Positions 12,099 to 22,957 of a stretch of 64,000 nucleotides of DNA are shown piece after piece. The translations under genes and the position numbers were made by a program. The stretch lies in contig NC_133104.1 in NCBI RefSeq assembly GCF_022965805.1, positions 24,548,069 through 24,612,068 of the forward strand, in the 5' to 3' direction. The notes beneath the pieces were generated by a model. The model saw only the letters and a list, made by a program, of their open reading frames with translations. It searched no databases and had not been told where the DNA came from. The stretch is from Primulina eburnea. Lineage: Eukaryota > Streptophyta > Magnoliopsida > Lamiales > Gesneriaceae. Within the stretch, counting starts at the first letter, position 1, and each line of letters starts with the position of its first letter.

Positions 12099-13583
12099 TG
12101 TTGCGACTTTGATTGTTGCACTCCCAAGAGCAGGTTGTCCACACAAGTAATATAATTCGGTGAGTCTGAATATCGTATCCACAGGGAAGCTAAGGTAATT
12201 ACAAGTCCACTACAATGTCTTTTTGTTTTGTTTTTGTTTTTGTTTCTTTTTAATTTTAATTGTTTGAATATTTAATGGGTAAATTTTAATTGTTCAAATT
12301 TTAATTTAAGTAGTTGAGATTAAAGGATCCACTATTGGTATTTTAATAAAGTTAACATTAACGAACAATATTGAAATCCACTTAATAAAATGGTTCCAAT
12401 ATATTAAATAATCATATTTATATTATGTTATAAATTATTATCTCATAAATATATAATATATACCAAAACTTATAAATGTGGTCAAGTATTTATTGTGCTA
12501 TATATATATTTGTAAACACTAAATCAAGGTTCCCATTTTAAATGGTTGGTAAAACCAAACTAACATTTAAATGGTACCAAGAAAATATTATTATGATATA
12601 TTTATATATAGTAAATCAAGGCATCCAAGTTAAATTGGTTGGTAATACCAAATTAACATTTAAATGGTTCCAAGAATTTAGTGTAACATATAGCAACAAT
12701 AAATCAAAACTCCCACTTATAAGTAGGGTATAAAAATGCTTAAAGAAATAAATATAACATAAACAATAAATAATGATTAAATAATATAAAACATAGATTC
12801 TTATCTTTTAATAACCTTATTATCATGCCAAGAGTTTCACCTTATCATCTCAACTTTAGGAAGTTAGCTATTCATTATTCAAAGTGTAAAACTTTGAATA
12901 TGAAATTAACATGCTAATTATATCTAAATGAAGAAATAAAAGAAAAATATAGAGAGAAATATTATGAACTCAAAGATTTGTTCACAGAATGAAGGATATC
13001 TCAATACATTACAATGCACCCCTATTTATAGCCAAATTTGGGGAGACAACCACAAATAAAATATTATTTTTTACACATAAGTCTTCATTGGTGTTCCAAG
13101 AAATTAATATTATATTACACATCACTTTTGAAAATCTTCTTCTCCGAATTTGCTTCTTCACATAAAATGAAACATGTGGATAATTGAGTTGTCTATATTT
13201 TTTTCAGAATATTTGACCAAGTAATTTGAGAGATATGGTCAAAATACTAGAGCATGGTAAAACTGCCACTCCTTTGGTAACTTTAATTGTTGCTTAATTT
13301 GATCACACTTGTGAGAGGATTTTTATCTCATGCTTGACAACAATATTGTAGATCTTATAATCAACTTTCTACAGGTCCAAGAATCATCTTAATCTCATTT
13401 GCAACGCCAAGGTTATTCTTGTTTTATCGAACCTGTAAATAAATAGTAAAAACTTATAATTACACAACAACTTATATTTTATACAATTTATTATAAAACA
13501 TATAATATTTAAACATTTAATAAACAAAAATTATATATTTATATTATAAAACATTTAATTAATGTAAAATTTTTTGTTTATCA
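12099..13583 (-). repeat. 3' LTR of Athila-type copy A
   Basis: 1485 bases, tgttgcgac...gtttatca on the plus strand. It carries a TATA box (13023-13031 on the minus strand) and two units of an 88-92-base hairpin-forming repeat (12521-12700). The splice-donor-like GTAAGA of the other LTRs is ATAAGA here. Confidence 0.95.
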
Positions 13584-13593
13584 CACCTCCCAA
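13584..13593 (-). other. Polypurine tract of copy A
   Basis: Reads ttgggaggtg on the minus strand, directly next to the 3' LTR. The same tract occurs in copy B. Confidence 0.85.
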
Positions 13594-14834
13594 CCAGCTT
13601 ATTGCTAGTCCCTAGCAATATAAGCGTTAATAGCAATACAAAACATATTGATTAATTTAAATAGAAATGTAATCAGAACTATCTAAGTGTTTAAATTAAA
13701 TTTGAAAACTGTCAAAGTTATATCAAGATCATCATAATTATAATTTATGAAATAATTTGAGATGATTAATTCAAAGCTTATTTCAGGTAGTTAAATGTAC
13801 ATGGCCTTCAGAAATTCCTAGTAAGAGTCTCAACTCCATATTTTCACAGGTTAATAAATGTTTCAATTTATGGCAACGATTTCTCTCATGGAGTTGGAAT
13901 ACAGATAAATGCTCAGAAAAATGATTTACAGAATGCAGACAGACAAACGAGCCAAACTAATCAAAAGATAGGAAATCCATTGATTTAAAATCCAGTTGTT
14001 CTTATTATATATATTTTTTTTCCTGATTTTTTTTTTTACATCATGGAATCAAACTAAGTTTATGCTTCTAGACCACATATTTATTTAATTTGTACAATGT
14101 ATTTCTCTCTCTCTTTCTTTTTTTTTTATTTGTACTTTTATGAGAGAAAAATGGGTCGCAGCATATAACTTAAATTACATAAATCTTCAACATCTTTCTT
14201 TCTTTTTTTTTTCCTTCGCTTTTTTTTTTTTCCAGGAAATATAAATTTTTTTTTTCAAAATAAGAACTCAAGATCTAAACAATTGATAGCCTCTCCGATG
14301 ATCAATAAAGGCTCGCAAGCTGTTTTCTCAATCCTCTCCACTCACTCACAAAATATGTGTGAGTTCAAAAATTTTAGCCACTCTTATAAGGTATATCTTG
14401 GGCCATATACTTTAATACCAAATTTTATCACAATGGTTAATCACTCAAAAAAATTTCATAAATCATATTTTTATATTGATCAGAATATTAAAAATGACCT
14501 TTTTTCAAATAAAAATTTAAACATTCTTATATAGATTAATGCATGTTCTAATTTAAATCTTTCAAATATGTAATGTATGACATTTTTGCAAAAATTACTA
14601 AGGTACAAACAATAAACATGGTTTTATTTTAAAATAATATTTAATTTTTTTTTAAAAAAATTTGTTTGTTTGTTTTTTTTTTTAATTTGTTCTCCCCCCA
14701 ATCAGAATATGACATTGTCCCTAATGTCAAAATAGCTATTAATAAAGAGTACATAATAAAAGAGATATCACCTGGAATTTTATTGAAGATAACAAACTGA
14801 AACAAACGCAAACCAATCCACGACTTTTGAATAA
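13594..14834 (-). other. Non-coding 3' tail of copy A
   Basis: AT-rich, with many homopolymer A/T runs, and no supported ORF. A second purine tract of the ttggggggag type lies at about 14692-14702, more than 1.1 kb before the real LTR junction. The inverted pair around 14335-14365 (ctcactcacaaaa / tgtgtgag) can form a hairpin. The tail aligns with the tail of copy B. Confidence 0.7.
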
Positions 14835-15110
14835 ACTTTTTAATTCCTCACCAATCGTAACACCTGTAATATTTCCTTAAGCTAAAGCTATAGGAATAAT
14901 ACCCAAAACCTGACTACCTCCAAGATGAGCAGATGTTGAAACAGATCTCATTAACCCAATATTACCTCCCCCATATACCAAGTGAATTTTTCTCTCAGCC
15001 AATATCTTTCCAAGATTATTCGATGCTTCTACAAACACTTCATTTTTTCCAGGACTCGACCCACAAAATACACAAATATTTTTCAATGTTTGTTCAGAGG
15101 ATCCAGCCAT
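14835..15110 (-). pseudogene. LOG cytokinin-activating enzyme, truncated copy
   Basis: The N-terminal third is nearly the same as in the complete copy at 40039: CVFCGSSPG near residue 13, VYGGGNIGLM near 45, then a TAA at 14877-14879 that both copies share. About 30 bases of homology continue past the stop. The remaining roughly 360 bases of LOG, including the PGGxGTxxE active-site motif, are deleted; the sequence rejoins copy B's downstream flank at attcaaaagtcg. One glycine of the GGGxxGLMG motif is Arg here. This copy cannot make an enzyme. An in-frame extension upstream (to 15275) is hydrophobic but reads through leader sequence. Confidence 0.88.
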
Positions 15111-15318
15111 GTTTTTACTTTCTTTTTTTTTTCTGCGAAAATAGAGAGAAAGATGAGAGATTTTATAGGGGTAATATGTTATCATGACAAAACTATGGGT
15201 AAACGCTGTAAACAGAATAAATAGTAAAAACAATAATGAAACATGCATATAAACAGTAGTGTGATTGTGGCTCACAATTTTCCTCTGGTTTTACGTCCAG
15301 AAACGGCTTCAACGCCTT

Positions 15319-15861
15319 CTATGAGTCGAGGATATGCTTCCCATCCAATTTTCTTATAAATTGGCAAACAGGGTCTTTTTTAGTCGGATTCCCAAGACAA
15401 TGGCGCTCATCTTGGAATTGTTTCCATAAATGGAGAAGTTCAATATGCACATGTCCACTAGAATGCGTCTCAAGAGTCAATAAGATGTTATCCAAAGACT
15501 CCTTACTCAGCCCATTCTTAATGAAACCAATTTTATCTTCTCTGTCGGAAACACATCCCAAAGATCTGCATCGTTTGTCACAAGTCCATCTCGCACACTT
15601 ATGACAAACCCCTAAACTTTTGGCCCTTCGTTTTTTCGCATAAGTGCTTTTTCCTAATCCAGGCAAATACCAAATGAGCAATGATTGTGGAACTTCTCCT
15701 CTTAATCGGACCTTAGCTTCTATTACAAGACGAATATCTTCTGGAATTCCTTTTTGCATTAGCAATCTCAATCTTTCACACCTTCCTGCATAAATTTTTC
15801 TTAGAACATTTTCAGAAACAGAGGGAAAATATTTACAAATTTTTGAGGGAATTTCATCCAT
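15319..15861 (-). CDS. ORF2, cysteine-rich basic protein resembling carlavirus nucleic-acid-binding proteins
   Basis: 180 aa, uninterrupted. Residues 70-80 read GKSTYAKKRRA and run straight into a cysteine cluster (CHKC, then CDKRC, then one more Cys), with a mostly hydrophilic C-terminal half. A basic G-x-S-x-Y-A-x-x-R-R-A block directly before C-x2-C is, as I know the family, the hallmark of the carlavirus cysteine-rich protein (Pfam family Carla_C4), an RNA-binding protein linked to silencing suppression in some species. I infer nucleic-acid binding only. It lies between integrase and LOG, where Athila elements often have an env-like ORF. It matches copy B's ORF2 with about 15 substitutions and one residue fewer. 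Confidence 0.8.
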   Translation of the reverse strand: MDEIPSKICKYFPSVSENVLRKIYAGRCERLRLLMQKGIPEDIRLVIEAKVRLRGEVPQSLLIWYLPGLGKSTYAKKRRAKSLGVCHKCARWTCDKRCRSLGCVSDREDKIGFIKNGLSKESLDNILLTLETHSSGHVHIELLHLWKQFQDERHCLGNPTKKDPVCQFIRKLDGKHILDS

Positions 15862-16033
15862 TTTGAAAAGAAAAGAAATGATTTTTTGTTATTTTTGTAT
15901 CAGCAATTGTGGGAAACTGATTTAACCGACTATGAGAGTCACGGAGTACCGTTATCCGCCATTTAACCGAGAAAATAAAAAGATTAAGGAAACCTGAAAT
16001 AAAAACAAACAAAATTAAATGCAACATAAAAAT

Positions 16034-17940
16034 TTAAGGATCAGAAAGGGAAATAAACTCTTCTTGAAAGATTTCATTTTCCAAAAATGGTTTAAGCCTT
16101 TGTCCATTCACTTTAAAAACATCACCATTTTTAGGATTTTCAATATCCACAGCTCCATAAGGATACACATGCTTTACAACATATGGGCCTGTCCATCTTG
16201 ATCGTAATTTTCCTGGGAATATGTGAAGTCGAGAATTATAAAGCAAAACTTTTTTACCAATCTCAAAAGATTTTCTAAGAATTGTTTTATCATGAAATGA
16301 CTTGATTTTTGCTTTATAAATCCTTGAATTCTCATACGCGTCATTTCTGAGTTCATCAAGTTCATTAAGTTGCAATTTACGCAATTTGTTGGCATCATCC
16401 ATGCTTGAATTTAAAGTTTTGATCGGCCAATAAGCTTTATGTTCCAATTCCACAGGCAAATGACAATGTTTTCCATAAACCAACCTATAGGGAGACATAT
16501 TCAATGATGTTTTAAAAGCTGTTCGATATGCCCAAAGTGCATCACTAAGTCGCAGAGACCAATATTTTCTATTTGAGTTATTAGTTTTTTTCAAAATTTG
16601 CTTTATCTCCCTATTAGCTAATTCAACTTGTCCATTTGTTTGAGGATGATAAGGAGTTGTTACTTTGTGAGTAATACCATATTTTTTCATTAATGAAGCA
16701 AATGGTTTATTAACAAAGTGAGTTCCCCTATCACTTATCATGGCTCGATGAATTCCGAATCTACTAAAAATATTTTCTTCAAAAATTTGATGATGATTTT
16801 ATGATCATTTGTTCGACATGGAATTGCCTCTATCCATTTGGAAACATAATCAACTGCAACTAAAATATACAAGTATCCAAACGACGGTGGAAAAGATCCC
16901 ATAAAATCAATTGCCCAACAGTCAAAGATTTCAATTTCAATGATAGGATTCAAAGGCATCATGTTTTTTTTTAAAATTGCACCCAATTTTTGACAATTTT
17001 CACAGATCTTGCAGATTTCGTGGGTGTCTTTAAACAAAGTGGGCCAATAAAATCCACACTGCAAAATTTTTGCTGCCGTTTTCTTTGAAGAAAAATGTCC
17101 TCCGCATGCTTCTGAATGACAAAATTTAATGACACTACTTACCTCATTGTCGGGTATGCAACGTCGAAAAATTTGATCTGGACAGTACTTGAACAGATAC
17201 GGATCATCCCAATAAAAGTTTTTTACCTCATTCAAAAATTTTCTCTTATCTTGGGAACTCCATTGCGGTGGCATTTTTTCTGTCACAAGAAAATTTACTA
17301 TGTTAGCAAACCAAGGTGTAGAAGTAACTGAAAATAGATGTTCATCAGGAAAATTATCGTTATTTGGTGTCATTTCAAAAGATGATCCTGTTACTAGTCT
17401 CGATAAATGATCGGCTACAACATTTTCGGTTCCTTTTTTATCTTTGATCACAATGTCAAATTCTTGGAGCAACAAAATCCATCGTATCAGTCGTGTCTTT
17501 GCATCCTGTTTCGTCAACAAATATCTAATAGCAGAATGATCAGTAAACACAATAGTCGTTGATCCAATCAAATAAGAACGAAATTTATCTAATGCAAATA
17601 TTACAGCAAGTAGTTCTTTTTCAGTTGTGGAGTAATTCATTTGAGCATTGTTTAAAGTTCTACTTGCATAATATATCACATAAGGCTTACCGTTTCTTCT
17701 TTGACCCAGTACTGCACCGACTGCATAATCACTCGCATCACACATGATTTCAAATAGTAAAAACCAATCAGGAGGTTGCATGATAGGAGCTGATGTTAAA
17801 TGTCGAATGATTTTATCAAAAGCATTTTGACATTCTTGAGTCCACTCAAATGCAGTGTCTTTTGTTAAGAGGTTACAAATGGGTTTAGAGATTAAACTAA
17901 AGTCCTTCATAAACCTCCTATAAAATCCAGCATGTCCCAA
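16034..17940 (-). pseudogene. pol: Athila RNase H and integrase of copy A, frameshifted
   Basis: Two overlapping frames. The first (17940 to 16738) begins at HAGFYRRF and holds RNase H ([31 protein letters not shown]), then the integrase HHCC finger (HSEACGGHF ... CKICENC) and the first catalytic Asp (AIDFMG). A shift near 16740 moves the rest to a second frame (16741 to 16034) with the second Asp (ISDRGTHF), the catalytic Glu ([12 protein letters not shown]) and the C-terminal domain. The break is private to this copy. The segment is preceded by the TAA at 17956-17958 that both copies share. Confidence 0.92.
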
Positions 17941-17955
17941 AAATGAGCGAATTTC

Positions 17956-18588
17956 TTAAATGGTTTTTGGAGGGGGTAAATTGGCAATGACATCAACTTT
18001 TGCTTTATCAACTTCAATTCCATGAGATGACACGACATGTCCCAAAACAATTCCAGAAGTAATCATGTAATGACATTTTTCCCAATTTAAAATAAGACCT
18101 TTTTCCTCGCATCTTTTTGAAACTTTTTCCAAATTTTCAAGACAATTATCAAATATATTCCCAAAGACATTTAAATCATCCATGAAAATTTCCAAACAAT
18201 TTTCAACCATGTCGCAAAAAATGCTTAGCATACATCTTTGAAATGTTTTTGGGGCATTGCATAATCCAAATGGCATCCTTCTAAATGCAAATGTTCCAAA
18301 AGGACATGTGAATGTAGTTTTATCTTGATCGTCGAGTGCAATGAGAATTTGATAATAACCTGAATATCCGTCAAGAAAGCAGCAGTAGGGATGACCAGCT
18401 ACTCTTTCTAAAATTTGATCCAAAAATGGTAATGGAAAATGATCTTTTCTAGTGGCATCATTTAATTTTCTATAGTCAATACACATCCGCCAACTAGATG
18501 GGACTCGACTTGTTAACAATTCACCTTTTTCATTTTTTATCACTGTGATGCCAGATTTTTTAAAACTACTTGTGTTGGGCTTACCCAC
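17956..18588 (-). pseudogene. pol: Athila reverse transcriptase of copy A, offset -1 from gag-PR
   Basis: RT palm with WRMCIDYRKLN, the catalytic motif FMDDLNVFG and the thumb GHVVSSHGIEVDKAKV. It overlaps the gag-PR frame and is entered by a -1 shift at the heptamer at 18558-18564. It ends at a TAA in place of a sense codon, after which the frame resumes with [12 protein letters not shown]. Copy B has the same two features, so they were present in the source element. Confidence 0.9.
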
Positions 18589-21266
18589 TTACTATCAGAA
18601 ATAGGGTATATAATCCCAACATCAAGTAGTTTGAGAACTTCAGTTTTCACAACATCTTTCATGTGTGGATTTAATCTCCTTTGTGGTTGTTGAGATGTTT
18701 TTGCATTTTCTTCTAAGTGAATTTTGTGTGTGCAAATTAGTGGATTAATGCCCTTGAGATCTTTTAGTGTCCAACCAATTGCATTTTTATGTCTTTTAAG
18801 CATATCAACTAATTTACCTTCTTGATCACTTTCTAGTTTGGAAGAAATTACCACTGGATATGTTTCATCTTCTCCAAGAAATGCATACTTCAATTCTTCT
18901 GGCAAGGGTTTTAACTCCAATATTGGTGGTTCGTCTTTGTTCTCATATTTTGCATCAAATTCTTTCTCTGATCCTGTTAACGAGTGATACCTGATAAAAT
19001 CATCAAGATCAATTTCAATATTTTCTTTAACAGTTTCAATTGAACAAATATCTAATTGATCACGAGTACTCCCTTCTTGAATGTTTTCTTCCACAAGAGT
19101 TTCAATAAGATTTTCATCTTCACTTTCATCTCCTTTGTCATGTGGTTGCTTACAAAGATTAAAAACATTGAGCTCCAAGGTCATGTTACCAAATGACAAC
19201 TTCATTATTCCATTCCTGCAATTTATAAGAGCATTAGAAGTTGCTAAAAATGGACGACCCAAAATTACAGGAATTGCATTACAAGCTTCGATAGGTTGTG
19301 TATCTAAAACTATGAAATCGACAGGATATACAAAGTTATCAACTTGGAACAACACGTCTTCTACCATACCTCTTGGCACTTTAACAGATCTATCGGCAAG
19401 TAAAAGTGTTACCGAAGTAGGTTTTAACTCGCCTAGATTGAGTTCTTGATAAACTGAATATGGAAGTAAATTCACACTAGCTCCAAGATCAAGCAAGGCT
19501 TTTTTAATCTTTCGTTCTCCAATAATACAAGAAATAGTAGGACAACCAGGGTCTTTGTATTTCAAAGCATTATTATTTTGAATGATTGCACTTACTTGTT
19601 CTACTAAAAATGCTTTCTTTTTCACATTCAATTTTCTTTTCACAGTGCACAAGTCTTTCAAAAATTTGGCATATGATGATACCTGTTTTATTGCTTCTAA
19701 TAAAGGAATATTAACTTTTACTTGTTTAAAAATATCATATATATCAGAATTTTTTGTATTTTTCAATGCATGAGGGAATGGTGGTGACACTGTCTGTTGA
19801 ACCTCCTCTTCGCAAGTTATGGGTTCCACTTCCTTACCCTTTGGAGTTGATTTATCATCATCTTCACAAGGTTCAAGAATGGATTTTTCCACAACCTTAC
19901 CACTTAGAAGGGTAATAACAGATTTTACCTGATCCATCGGTTGAGTTCCAGAAGTTCCAGTTTGTGTATGATGATCCTTGGGATTAGGCAGAGGTTGTGA
20001 AGGAAATTTACCTTTTTCATGAACATTAAGTGCAGATGCAAATTTAGCAAGAGTATCTTTCAAATCTGTCATGGTTTGAGCAGTTTGAGTATTGATAGAC
20101 TCTTGCTTTGCAATGAAAGAATTCAATGTATCTTCCAAATTTCTTTTAGGTGGAGGAACATAAGGTGCATAATTTTGAAAATTTTGTTGATTTTGAAAAT
20201 GTGGTTGCGGAAATTGTGCAACATTATCATTCCTCCAACTAAAATTTGGATGATTTCGCCAACCTGGATTGTAATTTTGAGAAAATGGTTCAAAATTTGG
20301 CCTTTTGAAATTGTTCAAAACATTGGCTTGTAAATGGAGACATTCTTTAAAAGAGGGCCAAGTGGGACAATCTTTTGTAAAATGATCACTTGTATCACAG
20401 ATGTGACACACAATTTCTTGAACAGATTTTAATTGACCATTCTTTTTCAATTCAAGTGCCTCAACTTTTCTTGCCAAAGAGGTAAATCTAGCTTGAAGAT
20501 CATGTTCATCTTTGAGAGTGTACATACCTCCACCAGATGTAGGAGATTGAATCTTGTTTGATGGTTCGATTGTACCTATAGTGTCCCAATTTTGAGCATT
20601 TTCAGCTAATGAATCGAGATACTCAATTGCCTCGTTTGGATCTTTATCTTCAAATGTTCCATTACACATAAATTCAACCATTTGCCTATCTTTAGGTGTT
20701 AAGCCTTCATAAAATTGAGAAACAACTCTCCAAATTTCAAAACCATGATGTGGACAAAGATTAAGCAATTCTTTGTATCTATCCCAACACTGATAAAAAG
20801 TTTCTACTTGTTTTTGAGTGAAAGTGATGATTTGCCTTTTCAAAGAATTTGTTCTATGAGATGGAAAAAACTTTTTTAAAAATTGTTGTTGCAATTCATC
20901 CCAAGTTCGAAAGGATCCCGATCTAAGATTTTGTAGCCAAGTTTTAGCTTTATCTTTTAAAGAAAAAGGAAAAAGCTTAAGTCGAATGATGTTCATGCTA
21001 TAATTTAGATCATTATATGTGTTGCACACTTCTTCAAACTCTCGAAAATCCATGTATGGATTTTCAGAATCTAAGCCATGAAAATTGGGTAAAAGTTGGA
21101 TAATAACAGGCTTAAAATTAAAATGAGATGCATCAGGGGGAAAAACTAGACATGAAGGTGCACTAGTACGTGTAGGATTCATGTGATCTCTAAGTGTTCT
21201 TCGTCTATCATGATCATGTTGAGATTGAATTTCATCTTCATTTTCTTGGATGGGTTCTTCCGCCAT
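18540..21266 (-). CDS. gag: Athila gag-protease with the start of RT, copy A (intact)
   Basis: 908 aa from the MAEEPIQE methionine; an in-frame Cys-rich extension to 21389 reads leader and is less likely used. A retrotransposon gag domain covers roughly residues 60-230. A CCHC zinc knuckle starts at about residue 287 (CHICDTSDHFTKDC). The aspartic protease motif DLGAS of the Athila type is near residue 593. The ORF ends in RT fingers, 18 bases after a TTTAAAA heptamer, at TGA. Copy B has lost this reading frame, so A is the only gag source of this family in the window. Confidence 0.92.
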   Translation of the reverse strand: MAEEPIQENEDEIQSQHDHDRRRTLRDHMNPTRTSAPSCLVFPPDASHFNFKPVIIQLLPNFHGLDSENPYMDFREFEEVCNTYNDLNYSMNIIRLKLFPFSLKDKAKTWLQNLRSGSFRTWDELQQQFLKKFFPSHRTNSLKRQIITFTQKQVETFYQCWDRYKELLNLCPHHGFEIWRVVSQFYEGLTPKDRQMVEFMCNGTFEDKDPNEAIEYLDSLAENAQNWDTIGTIEPSNKIQSPTSGGGMYTLKDEHDLQARFTSLARKVEALELKKNGQLKSVQEIVCHICDTSDHFTKDCPTWPSFKECLHLQANVLNNFKRPNFEPFSQNYNPGWRNHPNFSWRNDNVAQFPQPHFQNQQNFQNYAPYVPPPKRNLEDTLNSFIAKQESINTQTAQTMTDLKDTLAKFASALNVHEKGKFPSQPLPNPKDHHTQTGTSGTQPMDQVKSVITLLSGKVVEKSILEPCEDDDKSTPKGKEVEPITCEEEVQQTVSPPFPHALKNTKNSDIYDIFKQVKVNIPLLEAIKQVSSYAKFLKDLCTVKRKLNVKKKAFLVEQVSAIIQNNNALKYKDPGCPTISCIIGERKIKKALLDLGASVNLLPYSVYQELNLGELKPTSVTLLLADRSVKVPRGMVEDVLFQVDNFVYPVDFIVLDTQPIEACNAIPVILGRPFLATSNALINCRNGIMKLSFGNMTLELNVFNLCKQPHDKGDESEDENLIETLVEENIQEGSTRDQLDICSIETVKENIEIDLDDFIRYHSLTGSEKEFDAKYENKDEPPILELKPLPEELKYAFLGEDETYPVVISSKLESDQEGKLVDMLKRHKNAIGWTLKDLKGINPLICTHKIHLEENAKTSQQPQRRLNPHMKDVVKTEVLKLLDVGIIYPISDSKWVSPTQVVLKNLASQ
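18558..18564 (-). other. TTTAAAA heptamer at a -1 frame junction
   Basis: On the minus strand the heptamer is phased T TTA AAA in the gag-PR frame. Slipping back one base joins RT without a gap and restores the QVVLKK-SGITVIK run expected of Athila RT. Copy B has the same heptamer and phase. It may be a recoding site or an inherited one-base deletion in an A run. Confidence 0.5.
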
Positions 21267-21440
21267 GTTTTGTAAAAATAAAGGGTTATTTCGAATGAGT
21301 CGACAACTAAGTGTATGTGACCAAATGCTCATGCAAATGCAAATGCAAATGCAAAAGAATAAAAACACACAAAAGCAATAAAAATTCAAATAAAGAAAAA
21401 CTATAAAGGAAATTAAATAGACTTGAAATTAAATTATACT

Positions 21441-21458
21441 TCCCCGGCAACGGCGCCA
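21441..21458 (-). other. Primer-binding site, tRNA-Asp type
   Basis: Minus strand tggcgccgttgccgggga, complementary to the 3' end of plant tRNA-Asp. It is the site used by Athila-group elements, and lies six bases inside the 5' LTR. Confidence 0.95.
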
Positions 21459-22162
21459 AAAACTTGTTGCGACTTTGATTGTTGCACTCCCAAGAGCAGG
21501 TTGTCCACACAAGTAATATAATTCGGTGAGTCCGAATATCGTATCCACAGGGAAGCTAAGGTAATTACAAGTCCACTACAATGTCTTTTTGTTTTGTTTT
21601 TGTTTTTGTTTCTTTTTAATTTTAATTGTTTGAATATTTAATGGGTAAATTTTAATTGTTCAAATTTTAATTTAAGTAGTTGAGATTAAAGGATCCACTC
21701 TTGGTATTTTAATAAAGTTAACATTAACGAACAATATTGAAATCCACTTAATAAAATGGTTCCAATATATTAAATAATCATATTTATATTATGTTATAAA
21801 TTATTATCTCATAAATATATAATATATATCAAAACTTATAAATGTGGTCAAGTATTTATTGTGCTATATATATATTTGTAAACAATAAATCAAGGTTCCC
21901 ACTTTAAATGGTTGGTAAAACCAAACTAACATTTAAATGGTACCAAGAAAATATTATTATGATATATTTATATATAGTAAATCAAGGCATCCAAGTTAAA
22001 TGGTTGGTAATACCAAACTAACATTTAAATGGTTCCAAGAATTTAGTGTAACATATAGCAACAATAAATCAAAACTCCCATCTATAAGTAGGGTATAAAA
22101 ATGCTTAAAGAAATAAATATAACATAAACAATAAATAATGATTAAATAATATAAAACATAGA

Positions 22163-22172
22163 TTCTTACCTT
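22163..22172 (-). promoter_or_regulatory. Splice-donor-like site in the transcribed part of the 5' LTR
   Basis: Minus strand aag|gtaagaatc, close to the plant donor consensus and about 220 bases past the TATA box. It could feed the acceptor-like sites ahead of ORF2 and LOG. Inferred only. Confidence 0.4.
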
Positions 22173-22387
22173 TTAATAACCTTATTATCATGCCAAGAGT
22201 TTCACCTTATCATCTCAACTTTAGGAAGTTAGCTATTCATTATTCAAAGTGTAAAACTTTGAATATGAAATTAACATGCTAATTATATCTAAATGAAGAA
22301 ATAAAAGAAAAATATAGAGAGAAATATTATGAACTCAAAGATTTGTTCATAGAATGAGGGATATCTCAATACATTACAATGCACCCC

Positions 22388-22396
22388 TATTTATAG
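22388..22396 (-). promoter_or_regulatory. TATA box of copy A 5' LTR
   Basis: ctataaata on the minus strand, within ttggctataaatagggg. It is present in all family LTRs here except the 5' LTR of copy B. Confidence 0.75.
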
Positions 22397-22957
22397 CCAA
22401 ATTTGGGGAGACAACCACAAATAAAATACTATTTTTTACACATAAGTCTTCATTGGTGTTCGAAGAAATTAATATTATATTACACATCACTTTTGAAAAT
22501 CTTCTTCTCCGAATTTGCTTCTTCACATAAAATGAAACATGTGGATAATTGAGTTGTCTAGTTGTGGTATTTTTTTCAGAATATTTGACCAAGTAATTTG
22601 AGAGATATGGTCAAAATACTAGAGCATGGTAAAACTGCCACTCCTTTGGTAACTTTAATTGTTGCTTAATTTGATCCCACTTGTGAGAAGATTTTTATCT
22701 CATGCTTGACAACAATATTGTAGATCTTATAATCAACTTTCTACAGGTCCAAGAATCATCTTAATCCCATTTGCAACGCCAAGGTTATTATTGTTTTATC
22801 GAACCTGTAAAAAAATAGTAAAAACTTATAATTACACAACAACTTATATTTTATACAATTTATTATAAAACATATAATATTTAAACATTTAATAAAACAA
22901 AAACTATATATTTATAATATAAAACATTTAATTAATGTACAATTTTTATGTTTATCA

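Larger units (their letters stand above)
12099..22957 (-). mobile_element. Athila-type LTR retrotransposon copy A, carrying ORF2 and a LOG fragment
   Basis: 10,859 bases, with an exact 5-base duplication agaga (12094-12098 and 22958-22962). LTRs of 1493 (5') and 1485 (3') bases are nearly identical, so the insertion is young. The primer-binding site matches the 3' end of tRNA-Asp, as in Athila elements. Order on the minus strand: gag-PR, RT, RNase H, IN, ORF2, LOG fragment, long AT-rich tail, polypurine tract. It shares with copy B a -1 frame offset, a pol stop and a LOG stop. Private damage: frameshift in IN near 16740 and deletion of the second half of LOG. Confidence 0.95.
21465..22957 (-). 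repeat. 5' LTR of Athila-type copy A
   Basis: 1493 bases. It differs from the 3' LTR at only a few dozen positions at most and has two units of the 90-base repeat. This LTR keeps the TATA box and the GTAAGA donor-like site. Confidence 0.95.

Noticed and set aside
14877..15275. Hydrophobic N-terminal extension in frame with the LOG fragment
   Set aside because: It would look like a signal or membrane segment, but copy B does not keep the same frame to LOG, and the stretch holds the splice and TATA-like motifs, so I read it as leader.
21267..21389. Upstream start of gag in copy A (MNFYCF extension)
   Set aside because: The extension is Cys/Phe-rich and changes by repeats of a hexamer (gcaaat) between copies; MAEEPIQE is the more credible start.
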